52,452 bases of DNA, from the NCBI GenBank assembly GCA_008080835.1, contig VMDK01000028.1, positions 1-52,452 of the forward strand, in the 5' to 3' direction. The notes below the pieces were generated by a model. It had not been told where the DNA came from, did no database searches, and saw only the letters and a list, made by a program, of their open reading frames with translations. The stretch comes from Sphingobacteriia bacterium. Lineage in GTDB: Bacteria; Bacteroidota; Bacteroidia; NS11-12g; UBA9320. The position numbers and the translations under genes were made by a program. This document shows, one piece after another, positions 18,298-26,310 of the stretch. How positions within the stretch are numbered: the stretch's first letter is position 1; the number at the start of each line of letters is the position of its first letter.

Positions 18298-18305
18298 TAA
18301 ATTTG
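18298..18305 (+). promoter_or_regulatory. -7 element TAAATTTG
   Basis: Exact TAnnTTTG element 18 nt before the ATG at 18324; followed directly by TCTGAAACAA, a 10-mer also found right after the mscL -7 element. It shows that the track's TTG start at 18303 is inside the promoter. Confidence 0.45.
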
Positions 18306-18323
18306 TCTGAAACAAGGACTATC

Positions 18324-18551
18324 ATGAAAAAATTATTTATAACACTCTTCGCGGTTGCGGCATTCGGATTTGGCTCCATGGCTTCAGTTACAACTGATGC
18401 TGCTGCAACTCAAACGGAATACTCCATAAAGGACAAAAAGCCTAAGAAGAAAAAGAAGAAGAGCGATGCGGCTTGCGAGAAAACCGCAACAAAATCATCT
18501 TGCTGTTCTCACGCTAAAACCGGTTGCTCGAAAGCTTCTTCGGAAAAGTAA
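18324..18551 (+). CDS. Small secreted Lys/Cys-rich protein
   Basis: 75 residues from the ATG at 18324. Signal peptide MKKLFITLFAVAAFGFGSMA, then a short Thr/Ala stretch, a strongly basic block (DKKPKKKKKK) and a Cys-rich tail with spacing C-x8-CC-x6-C plus one His. The mature peptide would be about 55 residues, very basic and largely disordered. Similar small Lys/Cys-rich secreted proteins are seen in Bacteroidota without known function; metal binding or electrostatic contact with the envelope is only a guess. It is followed 8 nt later by the zinc-finger gene, probably on the same transcript. Confidence 0.7.
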   Translation: MKKLFITLFAVAAFGFGSMASVTTDAAATQTEYSIKDKKPKKKKKKSDAACEKTATKSSCCSHAKTGCSKASSEK

Positions 18552-18559
18552 ACTGATCC

Positions 18560-18910
18560 ATGGCTAAGCTGTCGGTAGAAGTGCTGGAACAGATCCGTGC
18601 GAAGATCCTTTCTAAAATGGAACGCACTCGCTCGGATATTGAGGAGTTGAAAGAGCTGACAAAGCCCATTGCACCGGAGAATTCCATCGGTCGTATAAGC
18701 CGTATGGACGCCATCAATAACAAAAGCGTTAACGAAGCGGCTCTGCGAAATTCGCGGGATAAGTTAGGCCGTCTCGAGCGTACGCTCAAGGAGTTGGAGT
18801 TATCACATTTCGGCACCTGTCGACAGTGTGGAAACGCTATCGAAGTTGAAAAACTCCTGGTCATGCCGGAGAGCGTTCGATGCGTCACTTGCGTGAAATC
18901 TACGAGTTAG
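18560..18910 (+). CDS. DksA/TraR-type C4 zinc-finger protein
   Basis: 116 residues. A long N-terminal helical hairpin region (residues 1-80, QIRAKILSKMERTRSDIEEL ... LRNSRDKLGRLERTLKELE) is followed by a C4 zinc finger with CRQCGNAI and CVTC (Cys87, Cys90, Cys108, Cys111). This is the DksA/TraR layout: proteins that enter the RNA polymerase secondary channel and alter initiation, often with ppGpp. The acidic tip residues of E. coli DksA are not obvious here, so direct equivalence is uncertain. It is followed immediately (0 nt) by the SprT-like gene with a TTG start. Confidence 0.85.
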   Translation: MAKLSVEVLEQIRAKILSKMERTRSDIEELKELTKPIAPENSIGRISRMDAINNKSVNEAALRNSRDKLGRLERTLKELELSHFGTCRQCGNAIEVEKLLVMPESVRCVTCVKSTS

Positions 18911-19516
18911 TTGAAGGATACTTTAGCAAAATATCTACCGGAGAAAAGCGTGGATCCGGTAGTTGAACTGATCCGTGATCAGGATCTGCATTTTCGCATC
19001 TCCAAACCCCGGAAGACCAAACTTGGAGACTATCGATCACCGCAGCGCAGAGGTCCACATAAGATCAGCGTGAATGGCGATCTGAACAAGTATTCATTCC
19101 TGATCACATTCTTGCATGAATACGCCCATTTACTGACGTATTCCACCTACAAGAGGAGGGTGGATCCGCACGGACCAGAATGGAAGTCAGCATTTGGAAA
19201 GTTGCTTTCGAGGTTTCTATCTATGAATATCTTCCCCGATGATATCGCTGTAGAATTGCATGCACTGATAGACGACCCATCAGCGGGTCATTATTCCAAT
19301 GCAAAGTTGGCGGAGGTACTTCATAGATACGACAATACTGAACATACCCTCCTTCAGGACCTTGAAGAGGGAACGCCATTTACCATTTCAGGCAAAAGGG
19401 CATTTGTAAAAGGAGAACTTGCAAGAAGCAGGTACCGATGTCGCAGCCTGGACAACAATAAGATGTACTTCGTCCACAAGCTGGCTCCCGTTCAGATCAT
19501 CGACCAAAACAATTAA
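18911..19516 (+). CDS. SprT-like domain zinc metalloprotein
   Basis: 201 residues, start TTG directly after the previous stop codon. The SprT-like motif FLHEYAHLLTY (HExxH: His69, Glu70, His73) sits in the middle, with a later DPHGPEWKSAF block that carries the third His and the SprT-typical HG-x-EWK pattern. Residues 120-200 form an unassigned tail without a clear C-terminal zinc ribbon. SprT/Spartan-type proteins are zinc peptidases; the eukaryotic ones cleave DNA-protein crosslinks, the role of bacterial ones is unclear. Probably cytoplasmic: no signal peptide. Cotranscribed with the DksA-type gene. Confidence 0.85.
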   Translation: MKDTLAKYLPEKSVDPVVELIRDQDLHFRISKPRKTKLGDYRSPQRRGPHKISVNGDLNKYSFLITFLHEYAHLLTYSTYKRRVDPHGPEWKSAFGKLLSRFLSMNIFPDDIAVELHALIDDPSAGHYSNAKLAEVLHRYDNTEHTLLQDLEEGTPFTISGKRAFVKGELARSRYRCRSLDNNKMYFVHKLAPVQIIDQNN

Positions 19517-19545
19517 TCACTAATTTCACCATCAAAATCACATCC

Positions 19546-20649
19546 ATGAGAAGATTGATATATCTGGTTCTGTTCCTGTTACCAGTGGCAACTTTTGCCC
19601 AGACGGAAGGGACAGCGAAGCTTTCAACAGTGCTGACTTGCGATGCCACTCCGGTCAAAAGTCAAGGACGCACAGGAACTTGTTGGAGCTTTTCGACCAC
19701 CTCATTTTTGGAGTCTGAACATCTGCGTGAGACAGGAGAAATACTGGACCTGAGCGAGATCTATACGGTGCGAAAGATCTATGTAGAGAAGGGCGAGAAA
19801 TATCTTCGTTATCATGGAACATGTAACTTCAGCCAGGGAAGTTTAGGCCATGATGTGATCCACTCGTATAAAAAATATGGCATGATGCCGGAATCTGTTT
19901 ACGATGGCATGAATGGTGACACCATGCACAATCATAGCAAGCTAGTTCCCGACCTGAAACAATACCTCGATTCGATCCTGGTACATCTTCCGATCTCACC
20001 GACATGGCGAATCGGATACAATGCTATTCTCGACCAGCATCTGGGAATTTTGCCGGATATGTTCGAGTACGACGGTAAGATGTACAATGCACGTTCATTT
20101 GCCAGAAATGTCGTTGCTCTGGACGACCAAGAATACATTGGATTCACGTCCTTCACGCACCAGGATCTGCATGAGAATGTGATCGTGGAAGTGCCGGACA
20201 ATTTCAGTAACGGAAGGTATTTCAATCTTTCGTTGGATGAATTGATGACCGTAATGGAACATGCTCTTGGCAAAGGGTTTACGATCGAATGGGACGGGGA
20301 CGTAAGTGAACGCGGATTCAACTCGCGTAGCGGATTTGCCGTCTTCAGTTCTGATACAGCAGCATTGAAGCTGTCTCCGGAGATGATCACAGAGGATGAA
20401 GCGAACGCAGAAAGAAGACAGGAATTGTTCGACAATCTCAGCACTACTGACGATCATCTAATGCACATAACAGGAGTATCCCGAGCGGAGGACGGAACGA
20501 AGTTCTTCATCACTAAGAATTCATGGGGAACGAGAGCCGGTATGGAAGGTTACATGCACATGTCTGAGAACTATGTGAAAATGAAAACGGTCTGTATCAT
20601 CGTCAATAAGAAGGCTGTTCCACAAGATATCCTTGAGCTCATGAAGTAA
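19546..20649 (+). CDS. Secreted C1 (papain/bleomycin-hydrolase-like) cysteine peptidase
   Basis: 367 residues with signal peptide [19 protein letters not shown]. The catalytic Cys46 lies in [12 protein letters not shown], the His in HLMHITG near residue 305, and the Asn in KNSWGTRAG shortly after. Spacing and length are those of C1B (PepC/bleomycin hydrolase) aminopeptidases, but cytoplasmic PepC lacks a signal peptide, so this member works in the periplasm or outside. No T9SS tail. It probably releases amino acids from peptides, complementing the secreted S9 and M16 peptidases in the window. Confidence 0.93.
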   Translation: MRRLIYLVLFLLPVATFAQTEGTAKLSTVLTCDATPVKSQGRTGTCWSFSTTSFLESEHLRETGEILDLSEIYTVRKIYVEKGEKYLRYHGTCNFSQGSLGHDVIHSYKKYGMMPESVYDGMNGDTMHNHSKLVPDLKQYLDSILVHLPISPTWRIGYNAILDQHLGILPDMFEYDGKMYNARSFARNVVALDDQEYIGFTSFTHQDLHENVIVEVPDNFSNGRYFNLSLDELMTVMEHALGKGFTIEWDGDVSERGFNSRSGFAVFSSDTAALKLSPEMITEDEANAERRQELFDNLSTTDDHLMHITGVSRAEDGTKFFITKNSWGTRAGMEGYMHMSENYVKMKTVCIIVNKKAVPQDILELMK

Positions 20650-20701
20650 TCCAGGCAAGTCATTCCATATTCGATCCTCCTTTTCCGAGAGGGTAAATTG
20701 C

Positions 20702-20709
20702 TATATTTG
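20702..20709 (+). promoter_or_regulatory. mscL -7 element TATATTTG
   Basis: Exact TAnnTTTG match, 25 nt upstream of the mscL ATG (20735). Confidence 0.45.
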
Positions 20710-20734
20710 GTCTGAAACAATTAATAGCATACGT

Positions 20735-21151
20735 ATGGGAATGATGAAAGAATTTAGGGAGTTCGCGATGCGAGGCAATGTCATCGACATGGCCGTGGGT
20801 ATCGTGATCGGAGGAGCGTTCGGTAAGATCGTATCCTAATTGGTTAAAGACGTGATCATGCCTCCAATTGGGATGGCATTGGGTAACGTGGACTTCTCTA
20901 ACCTGAGCTTCGTGTTGAAAGAAGCGGTGATGGAAAGTGGTGAAGTAGTGGCTGAGGCTGTCACTGTCAACTACGGACTCTTCATCAACACGGTGATCGA
21001 GTTCATCATCGTGGCGTTCGCCATTTTCATGGTGATCAAAGGCATGAACAAGATGAAAAAGAAAGAAGAAGAACCAGCTCCGGCTCCGGATCCCGGACCG
21101 AGTGAAGCAGATCTTCTCACAGAGATCCGCGACCTTTTGAAAAAGGATTAA
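20735..21151 (+). pseudogene. mscL: Large-conductance mechanosensitive channel with in-frame TAA
   Basis: Reading from ATG 20735 gives the MscL N-terminus ([20 protein letters not shown]) and TM1, then a TAA at codon 35 (20837-20839), then the same frame resumes exactly with [11 protein letters not shown] and runs through TM2 ([20 protein letters not shown]) to the C-terminal bundle [12 protein letters not shown]. In E. coli MscL the interrupted position is the second Ser of KIVSSLV, so TCA to TAA is the simplest change. Without the stop the protein would be 138 residues, normal for MscL. It would open under membrane tension to release solutes in hypo-osmotic shock. As it stands only 34 residues are made, unless TTG 20840 starts a fragment lacking TM1. 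Confidence 0.9.
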
Positions 21152-21154
21152 TAG

Positions 21155-21181
21155 AAAGGGCTTCGAAAGAGGCCCTTTTTT
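21155..21181 (+). terminator. Rho-independent terminator after mscL
   Basis: Stem AAAGGGC (21155-21161) / GCCCTTT (21172-21178) with a 10-nt loop, ending in a run of six T. Starts 4 nt after the mscL stop. Confidence 0.8.
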
Positions 21182-21281
21182 AATGTAAAGTGTAATTGGT
21201 CATTTGGCCGGATCACGGCAGGCATAACTAACTAGGTAAGTTGTCGCTGCACTTCAGTATCCGTTGAAAGTTTCTCATGAC

Positions 21282-21289
21282 TATATTTG
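21282..21289 (+). promoter_or_regulatory. Cyclase-gene -7 element TATATTTG
   Basis: Exact TAnnTTTG match, 10 nt before the ATG at 21300; TTG at 21264-21266 is 15 nt upstream of it. The track's start (TTG 21264) is therefore within the promoter and not the translation start. Confidence 0.45.
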
Positions 21290-21299
21290 GGCAGCTCGT

Positions 21300-23225
21300 A
21301 TGAATCGCTCCATTTTCCTCACACTTTGTTTTTCCTTCAGCCTTACCTCCTTCGGTCAGTGGAATACAGGACTCATAGATTCGCTGCAGCAGGCTTTTGA
21401 TGCCGCTGATACATCTTATGTGAGGGGAAATATCAACCGACTTTTAGAAGAGAAGGTGGCTCCGGGCGATCCATTGATCGAATTTCACGTAGACTCCAAT
21501 TCGTACTACTTTTTCGGATTTGTCAACCAATTCAATGGGATACAAGCCCTGCACCGTAATGATCTTAAAAAAGCATCCGACCTCTTCACAAAAGCACGAA
21601 CCTATTTTGAAATGGCCGGGGATGACCATGGATTTCATCATTCCGGTTATTTGATTTCACATGCAGAGTCGCGCTTGGGGGTCTTCAACCAAAGTTCTGC
21701 GTATTTGATCCCGGCGCTGAATTACTTCAAGGAAAAGGGAGATACTGCTTCTGTCATTCCAATTTTGAAAGGACTTAGCTATGCCTATTACATGGGCAAA
21801 GACCAGAAAATGGAATCCTATTACCGCGATCAACAGCTCAATTGGTCGATGAATCCATCGTACTGTAATGATCATCTGGAAGCACTCAGAACTCTTTCCA
21901 GGTCCTATCGGGAACAGAATAAATTTGATTCCAGTTTGTACGCGCTGGAGATGCTTCTGGATGAAGTAGCCGATTGTCCGCAGGTGGATTCCAATGATCT
22001 GCTCGGCATGTGCTACACCGAAATGGCTCAAACGAGATTGATGATGGATTCTTCTTACAATGCGGATCCCTTGTTGTATAGGGCATTCCGAAAATTTAAG
22101 CAATCGCACAATCCATTCTGGTGTGGTCACATCTACTCTGTCAGGGCCGATGGCCAATTTATGAATGGCAACTATAAGAGAGCTGTAGAACTAGCTGATT
22201 CCGGCTATCAATACTGTGTCGAGCATGAGCTGGTCAAAGAAAAACGGGATAATCTTAGCGCCCTATATCAAGGCCATGCAGCTCTCGGTAACTACAAGGA
22301 GGCATTTAGATTCTATCAGGAGTATATCCGCATGCAGAGCGTTCTCGATCCCGGTGATGGATGGAGCTTCATGAAGGAGGAAGAGATGAAGCTGAAAGCG
22401 GAAAAAGACAGACTTCTGATGCTGATCGAAAATGAACGAGTTCTGGCGAGTGAAAGCAATCAAAGGAACGTGTACCTGGGATTGGGGTTACTGGTGCTGC
22501 TAATCTCCGTTGGTCTGTGGAGCAGGTTGAGGTTTACGCGCAAAGCCAAAGCATCGATCGAAAAGGAAAAAGAACGCTCGGAGGATCTTCTGCTGAACAT
22601 CCTGCCGGCTCAGATCGCCGATGAACTCAAGTTGAATGGTTCCTCCAGAGCCCGAAGCCATGATATGGTCACCATACTCTTCACCGATTTCAGACAATTC
22701 ACTCAAACCGCTGAGCGCCTCTCCGCTGAAGATCTGGTTCAGGAACTGGACTATTGCTTCAGTAAGTTCGATCAGATCTGTGAGAAATATAATATCGAAA
22801 AGATCAAGACCATCGGCGATGCATATATGGCTGTTGGAGGAATAGATGACCAGGAAGAAGGATCTTGCCTTCGTACGGTTCAAGCCGCATTGGAGATGTC
22901 GGCTTTTATGAAGGAGCGATACCTAGAAAGACAGAAAGAAGGAAAATTCGGATTCGAAATGCGTGTCGGTCTGCACACGGGTCGAGTCGTGGCCGGAATC
23001 GTTGGAGTCAAGAAATTCCAATACGATATCTGGGGTGACACGGTGAACACTGCATCTCGCATGGAATCAAATGGTGAGGTAGGCAAGGTGAATATCTCTC
23101 ATACAACCTACGAACAGATCAAAGACGATCCAACTTTGACCTTTGAATCCAGAGGAAAAATCGAAGCCAAAGGCAAAGGGGCAATCGACATGTTCTTTGT
23201 AGCCAGACAGCAGATAATCGCCTGA
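21300..23225 (+). CDS. Class III adenylate cyclase with periplasmic TPR-like sensor region
   Basis: 641 residues from the ATG at 21300. Signal peptide MNRSIFLTLCFSFSLTSFGQ; a helical tetratricopeptide-like region (residues about 25-365); a coiled segment; a transmembrane helix at about 388-408 (VYLGLGLLVLLISVGLW); then a class III cyclase domain from about 455 with VTILFTDFRQFTQ (metal Asp), IKTIGDAYMAVGG, VGLHTGRVVAG and YDIWGDTVNTASRMES. The Lys of KIKTIGDAYM and Asp of YDIWGDTVN are the residues that select adenine, so the product is probably cAMP. A periplasmic signal would be relayed to the cytoplasmic cyclase. The window also holds a cNMP-binding channel and a CRP-type site. Confidence 0.92.
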   Translation: MNRSIFLTLCFSFSLTSFGQWNTGLIDSLQQAFDAADTSYVRGNINRLLEEKVAPGDPLIEFHVDSNSYYFFGFVNQFNGIQALHRNDLKKASDLFTKARTYFEMAGDDHGFHHSGYLISHAESRLGVFNQSSAYLIPALNYFKEKGDTASVIPILKGLSYAYYMGKDQKMESYYRDQQLNWSMNPSYCNDHLEALRTLSRSYREQNKFDSSLYALEMLLDEVADCPQVDSNDLLGMCYTEMAQTRLMMDSSYNADPLLYRAFRKFKQSHNPFWCGHIYSVRADGQFMNGNYKRAVELADSGYQYCVEHELVKEKRDNLSALYQGHAALGNYKEAFRFYQEYIRMQSVLDPGDGWSFMKEEEMKLKAEKDRLLMLIENERVLASESNQRNVYLGLGLLVLLISVGLWSRLRFTRKAKASIEKEKERSEDLLLNILPAQIADELKLNGSSRARSHDMVTILFTDFRQFTQTAERLSAEDLVQELDYCFSKFDQICEKYNIEKIKTIGDAYMAVGGIDDQEEGSCLRTVQAALEMSAFMKERYLERQKEGKFGFEMRVGLHTGRVVAGIVGVKKFQYDIWGDTVNTASRMESNGEVGKVNISHTTYEQIKDDPTLTFESRGKIEAKGKGAIDMFFVARQQIIA

Positions 23226-23363
23226 TCCAAGGCTATTCACTGACGATCATTTATCGTGTTAGATCCACACTTCCGGAATATGATTGTTATTGGCACATGG
23301 CCAAGAATATTTTGTGAGGGCAACTGTTAACTAAATTTACGAAGAGAAATCGCTGTTAAGCCT

Positions 23364-24743
23364 CTACAGCGTCTTTATCTCCGCAACCAACTTTGTGATC
23401 GCGGCCTTTGCGTCCCCGAACAACATGCTCGTATTGTCGTGGAAGAACAACTCATTCTCGATACCCGCATAGCCCGGCTTCATACTCCGCTTGTTCACCA
23501 CAACCTGTTTTGCATTTTCCACGTCCAGGATCGGCATACCGTAGATCGGACTGCTCGGATCGTTGTGCGCGGCGGGGTTAACCACGTCGTTCGCTCCCAC
23601 TACGAATACGACATCGGTAGTCGGGAATTCCGGATTGATATCGTCCATTTCCACGAGCTTGTCGTATTCCACATTTGATTCCGCCAAAAGGACGTTCATA
23701 TGTCCGGGCATTCGTCCGGCAACCGGATGAACAGCATATTTTACGCTCACTCCACGTCCTTCGAGCAACTCTTCCAATTCGTGGATCACGTGTTGGGCCT
23801 GGGCGACGGCCAAACCGTAGCCGGGTACCACGATCACACGACTGGCGTAGTTCATCATGATAGCCACGTCCATCGGACCGACTTCTTTGATCGAGCCTTC
23901 GATCTGAGTGCCTGACCCTGCGGCTGCACCTTCTCCGAACGCACCAAAGATGACATTCTTCAACGGACGGTTCATCGCGTTACACATGGCAAACGTGAGG
24001 ATCGTTCCTGCGGACCCTACCAGAATCCCACCCGTAAGCATTACCATATTTCCATAAAGGAATCCACCAAAGGCGGCTGCCAATCCGGTGAAGCTGTTCA
24101 ACAACGAGATCACAACAGGCATGTCCGCTCCACCGATCGGGATCACGAACAGAACACCATATGCCAGTGCAACGGCAAAAAGCAAATACACCATCGTTTC
24201 GTCGTGCGTGCCGCTCATCACGATGTAAACACCGAATGCTACGATACCGATCATGATGATGGTATTTAGAATATTGTACTTCGGTAGTCGGATTGCTTTA
24301 CGCATCGTTCCGTTCAATTTCATGAACGCGATCATACTTCCTGAGAAGGATACACTTCCTATCACCATTCCCGCTACGATCGTGGAGATCGCAACCGGAT
24401 CACCCACGTTGTGGTGGAATTCGATCAAGCCGATCAATGCCGCACAGGCGCCACCCATTCCGTTGAATAGCGAAACCAGCTCGGGCATCTGTGTCATTTG
24501 TACCTTCTTGGCGGTCATCCAGCCGGCAATAGTACCAACTGCGATCGCTCCGAAGATCAATATGTAAATGATAGGCGCCACCTCTCCCTCGTGGAAGATC
24601 AGCGTTGCCGCAATAGCCATGACCATCCCGACCGCAGCGATGAGGTTTCCGTTCCGTGCGGTATTCGGATTTCCGATCATCTTCAATCCGATCACGAAAG
24701 TGATGGACGAGATGAGATATATGATTTCCAATAAGTGCTCCAT
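23364..24743 (-). CDS. pntB: NAD(P) transhydrogenase subunit beta
   Basis: 459 residues. The N-terminal two thirds are membrane helices of domain II. The C-terminal NADP(H)-binding domain III has VVPGYGLAVAQAQH, the GxGxxxAxxQ loop, then VHPVAGRMPGHMNVLLAE and VVFVVGANDVVNPAA. Together with the two alpha subunits it couples hydride transfer from NADH to NADP+ to inward proton movement, supplying NADPH. Last gene of the three-gene pnt operon, 12 nt after the small alpha subunit. Convergent with the cyclase gene across 138 nt in which I see no strong terminator. Confidence 0.97.
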   Translation of the reverse strand: MEHLLEIIYLISSITFVIGLKMIGNPNTARNGNLIAAVGMVMAIAATLIFHEGEVAPIIYILIFGAIAVGTIAGWMTAKKVQMTQMPELVSLFNGMGGACAALIGLIEFHHNVGDPVAISTIVAGMVIGSVSFSGSMIAFMKLNGTMRKAIRLPKYNILNTIIMIGIVAFGVYIVMSGTHDETMVYLLFAVALAYGVLFVIPIGGADMPVVISLLNSFTGLAAAFGGFLYGNMVMLTGGILVGSAGTILTFAMCNAMNRPLKNVIFGAFGEGAAAGSGTQIEGSIKEVGPMDVAIMMNYASRVIVVPGYGLAVAQAQHVIHELEELLEGRGVSVKYAVHPVAGRMPGHMNVLLAESNVEYDKLVEMDDINPEFPTTDVVFVVGANDVVNPAAHNDPSSPIYGMPILDVENAKQVVVNKRSMKPGYAGIENELFFHDNTSMLFGDAKAAITKLVAEIKTL

Positions 24744-24755
24744 GTGCTATCCGGT

Positions 24756-25079
24756 CTATTTCTTGGGTTTCTTTTTGAACATTTCCAACATACGGTCCGT
24801 GACCACAAACCCACCAACAACATTGAGCGTTCCGAGTAGCACTGCCAGGGTGCCCAGGATTAAGGCGGGGATATTGTCGGGTTCCGAATTAAGCATCACG
24901 ATGATGGCCCCAACGATCACCACACCGTGGATCGCATTGGCTCCCGACATCAACGGGGTGTGCAAGACAGCGGGTACATTTCCAATGACCTCAACTCCAA
25001 CGAATATCATCAGGATGAGTATGTAAACCATTTCTATATGGTCACCCAGAAAATTCAGTGCATTCTCTATGATCTCCAT
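24756..25079 (-). CDS. pntA2: NAD(P) transhydrogenase alpha subunit, membrane part
   Basis: 107 residues with three to four transmembrane helices (VYILILMIFVGVEVIGNVP; HGVVIVGAIIVM; LGTLAVLLGTLNVVGGFVV). The N-terminal amphipathic helix, the PLMSGANAIHG loop and the VTDRMLEMFKKK end are standard for the small membrane alpha subunit in bacteria with split PntA (also called PntAB). It forms the proton channel with PntB. It lies 6 nt after pntA1 and 12 nt before pntB. The split three-gene arrangement is common outside Enterobacteria. Confidence 0.95.
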   Translation of the reverse strand: MEIIENALNFLGDHIEMVYILILMIFVGVEVIGNVPAVLHTPLMSGANAIHGVVIVGAIIVMLNSEPDNIPALILGTLAVLLGTLNVVGGFVVTDRMLEMFKKKPKK

Positions 25080-25085
25080 GGTAAA

Positions 25086-26180
25086 TTATTTGCGTTTTTG
25101 TCCTTGATAAGTGATGATGGTCGCATCCGTGATCTCTTCTTCCAGATCGAGATTGAACTCCCCTTCAGGAGCCAAATGCAACAAATAGGTGGCCAGGTTC
25201 TTGGCAAAAAGTTCGCTGGCATTGGTTGATAGTGTAGAAGGAAGATTTGGGATACCCATGATCTTCACTCCGTGTTTCTCTACGACTTTTCCCAATTCAC
25301 TGAGCGTACAATTCCCTCCTTGCTCAACAGCCATATCCACGATCACCGAACCGAATTTCATTTGTTTTACCTGATCCTCTGTGATGAGCACCGGCGCTTG
25401 ACGTCCTGGTACTAGCGCAGTGGTAATCACTAGATCTGCGAAGAACAAACTCTTGTCGACAGCTTCCTTTTGCTTCCGTTTGTACTCCTCCGAAACCTCT
25501 CCGGCATATCCGCCTTCTGATTTCACTTCACCTTCGACGGTGATGAATCTTGCTCCCAGCGATTCAGCCTGTTCTTTGGTCTCAGGCCTTACGTCCGTAG
25601 CTTCCACCACAGCACCTAATCGTTTGGCTGTCGCGATAGCTTGAAGACCGGCTACTCCCACTCCATAAATGAGTACTTTGCTCGGTTTGATCGTCCCGGC
25701 AGCCGTAGTCATCATCGGAAAGATCTTCGTGAGTTGTTCCGTACCTAAAAGCACGGCTTTGTACCCGGCTAGGTTCGACTGAGAACTGAGTACGTCCATA
25801 CTCTGAGCACGGGAGATCCGTGGGATCGCATCCATACTACAGGCGGTTACGCCTTTACTCGCCAGTTTCTCACAACGTGCTCCTTCCGACAAGTGATAGA
25901 GCAGCGAAATGGTCGTTTGACCATTGCGGAGTTTGTCGATCTCGTCATCCTCGAATGGATTGATCTTGGCGATGGCATCCGCCTTTGCGAAGATCTCATC
26001 GCGATCAACCACTTTGGCGTGATTCGACTCGAAGTCCTCATTGCTGAATGCAGACTTCAGACCTGCGTCTTTCTCCACCAGCAATTCATATCCTTTGTCG
26101 TGTAATTGAGCGCAAACCTGAGGGGACATCGCTACCCGATTTTCCCCGGATCTGCTTTCCTTTAAAATTCCTAAGATCAC
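25086..26180 (-). CDS. pntA: NAD(P) transhydrogenase alpha subunit, NAD-binding part
   Basis: 364 residues: the soluble domain I. The N-terminus GILKESRSGENRVAMSPQ and KINPFEDDEIDKL are shared with alanine dehydrogenase. The NAD-binding fold is at about 165-195 (IYGVGVAGLQAIATAKRLGAVVEATDVR), followed by the mobile loop and SVIVDMAVEQGGN. It binds NADH and transfers hydride to domain III. The membrane segments are encoded separately by the next gene. First gene of the pnt operon, with a candidate promoter at 26202-26232. ATG start. Confidence 0.96.
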   Translation of the reverse strand: MILGILKESRSGENRVAMSPQVCAQLHDKGYELLVEKDAGLKSAFSNEDFESNHAKVVDRDEIFAKADAIAKINPFEDDEIDKLRNGQTTISLLYHLSEGARCEKLASKGVTACSMDAIPRISRAQSMDVLSSQSNLAGYKAVLLGTEQLTKIFPMMTTAAGTIKPSKVLIYGVGVAGLQAIATAKRLGAVVEATDVRPETKEQAESLGARFITVEGEVKSEGGYAGEVSEEYKRKQKEAVDKSLFFADLVITTALVPGRQAPVLITEDQVKQMKFGSVIVDMAVEQGGNCTLSELGKVVEKHGVKIMGIPNLPSTLSTNASELFAKNLATYLLHLAPEGEFNLDLEEEITDATIITYQGQKRK

Positions 26181-26201
26181 AATTATTCGGTGTTATGACG
26201 G

Positions 26202-26232
26202 TAAATCTAATTCATTAGCACATCCTGTGCAA
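26202..26232 (-). promoter_or_regulatory. pnt operon promoter TTG-N20-TAGATTTA
   Basis: On the minus strand TTG (26232-26230) and TAGATTTA (26209-26202, one mismatch to TAnnTTTG) are 20 nt apart, 21 nt upstream of the pntA start. Confidence 0.4.
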
Positions 26233-26245
26233 TTTGCAAAAGAAA

Positions 26246-26270
26246 TGAGGCCGGAATTGATCCGGCCTCA
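26246..26270 (-). terminator. Terminator hairpin of the eight-PKD gene
   Basis: Perfect 10-bp stem TGAGGCCGGA / TCCGGCCTCA with a 5-nt loop, followed on the minus strand by a T-rich stretch (TTTCTTTTG). It lies 41 nt beyond the stop of the minus-strand PKD gene and insulates it from the pnt promoter. Confidence 0.8.
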
Positions 26271-26310
26271 ACAAACAAAACACAAGAAAACCAAAAGTAT
26301 CCCGGCTCCA

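Noticed and set aside
530-20839. TAA read as a sense codon (recoded genetic code) to explain the two interrupted channels
   Set aside because: TAA ends many normal genes here (including mscL itself and the dehydrogenase gene at 17603-17605), so global recoding is excluded; no nearby structure suggests local readthrough.
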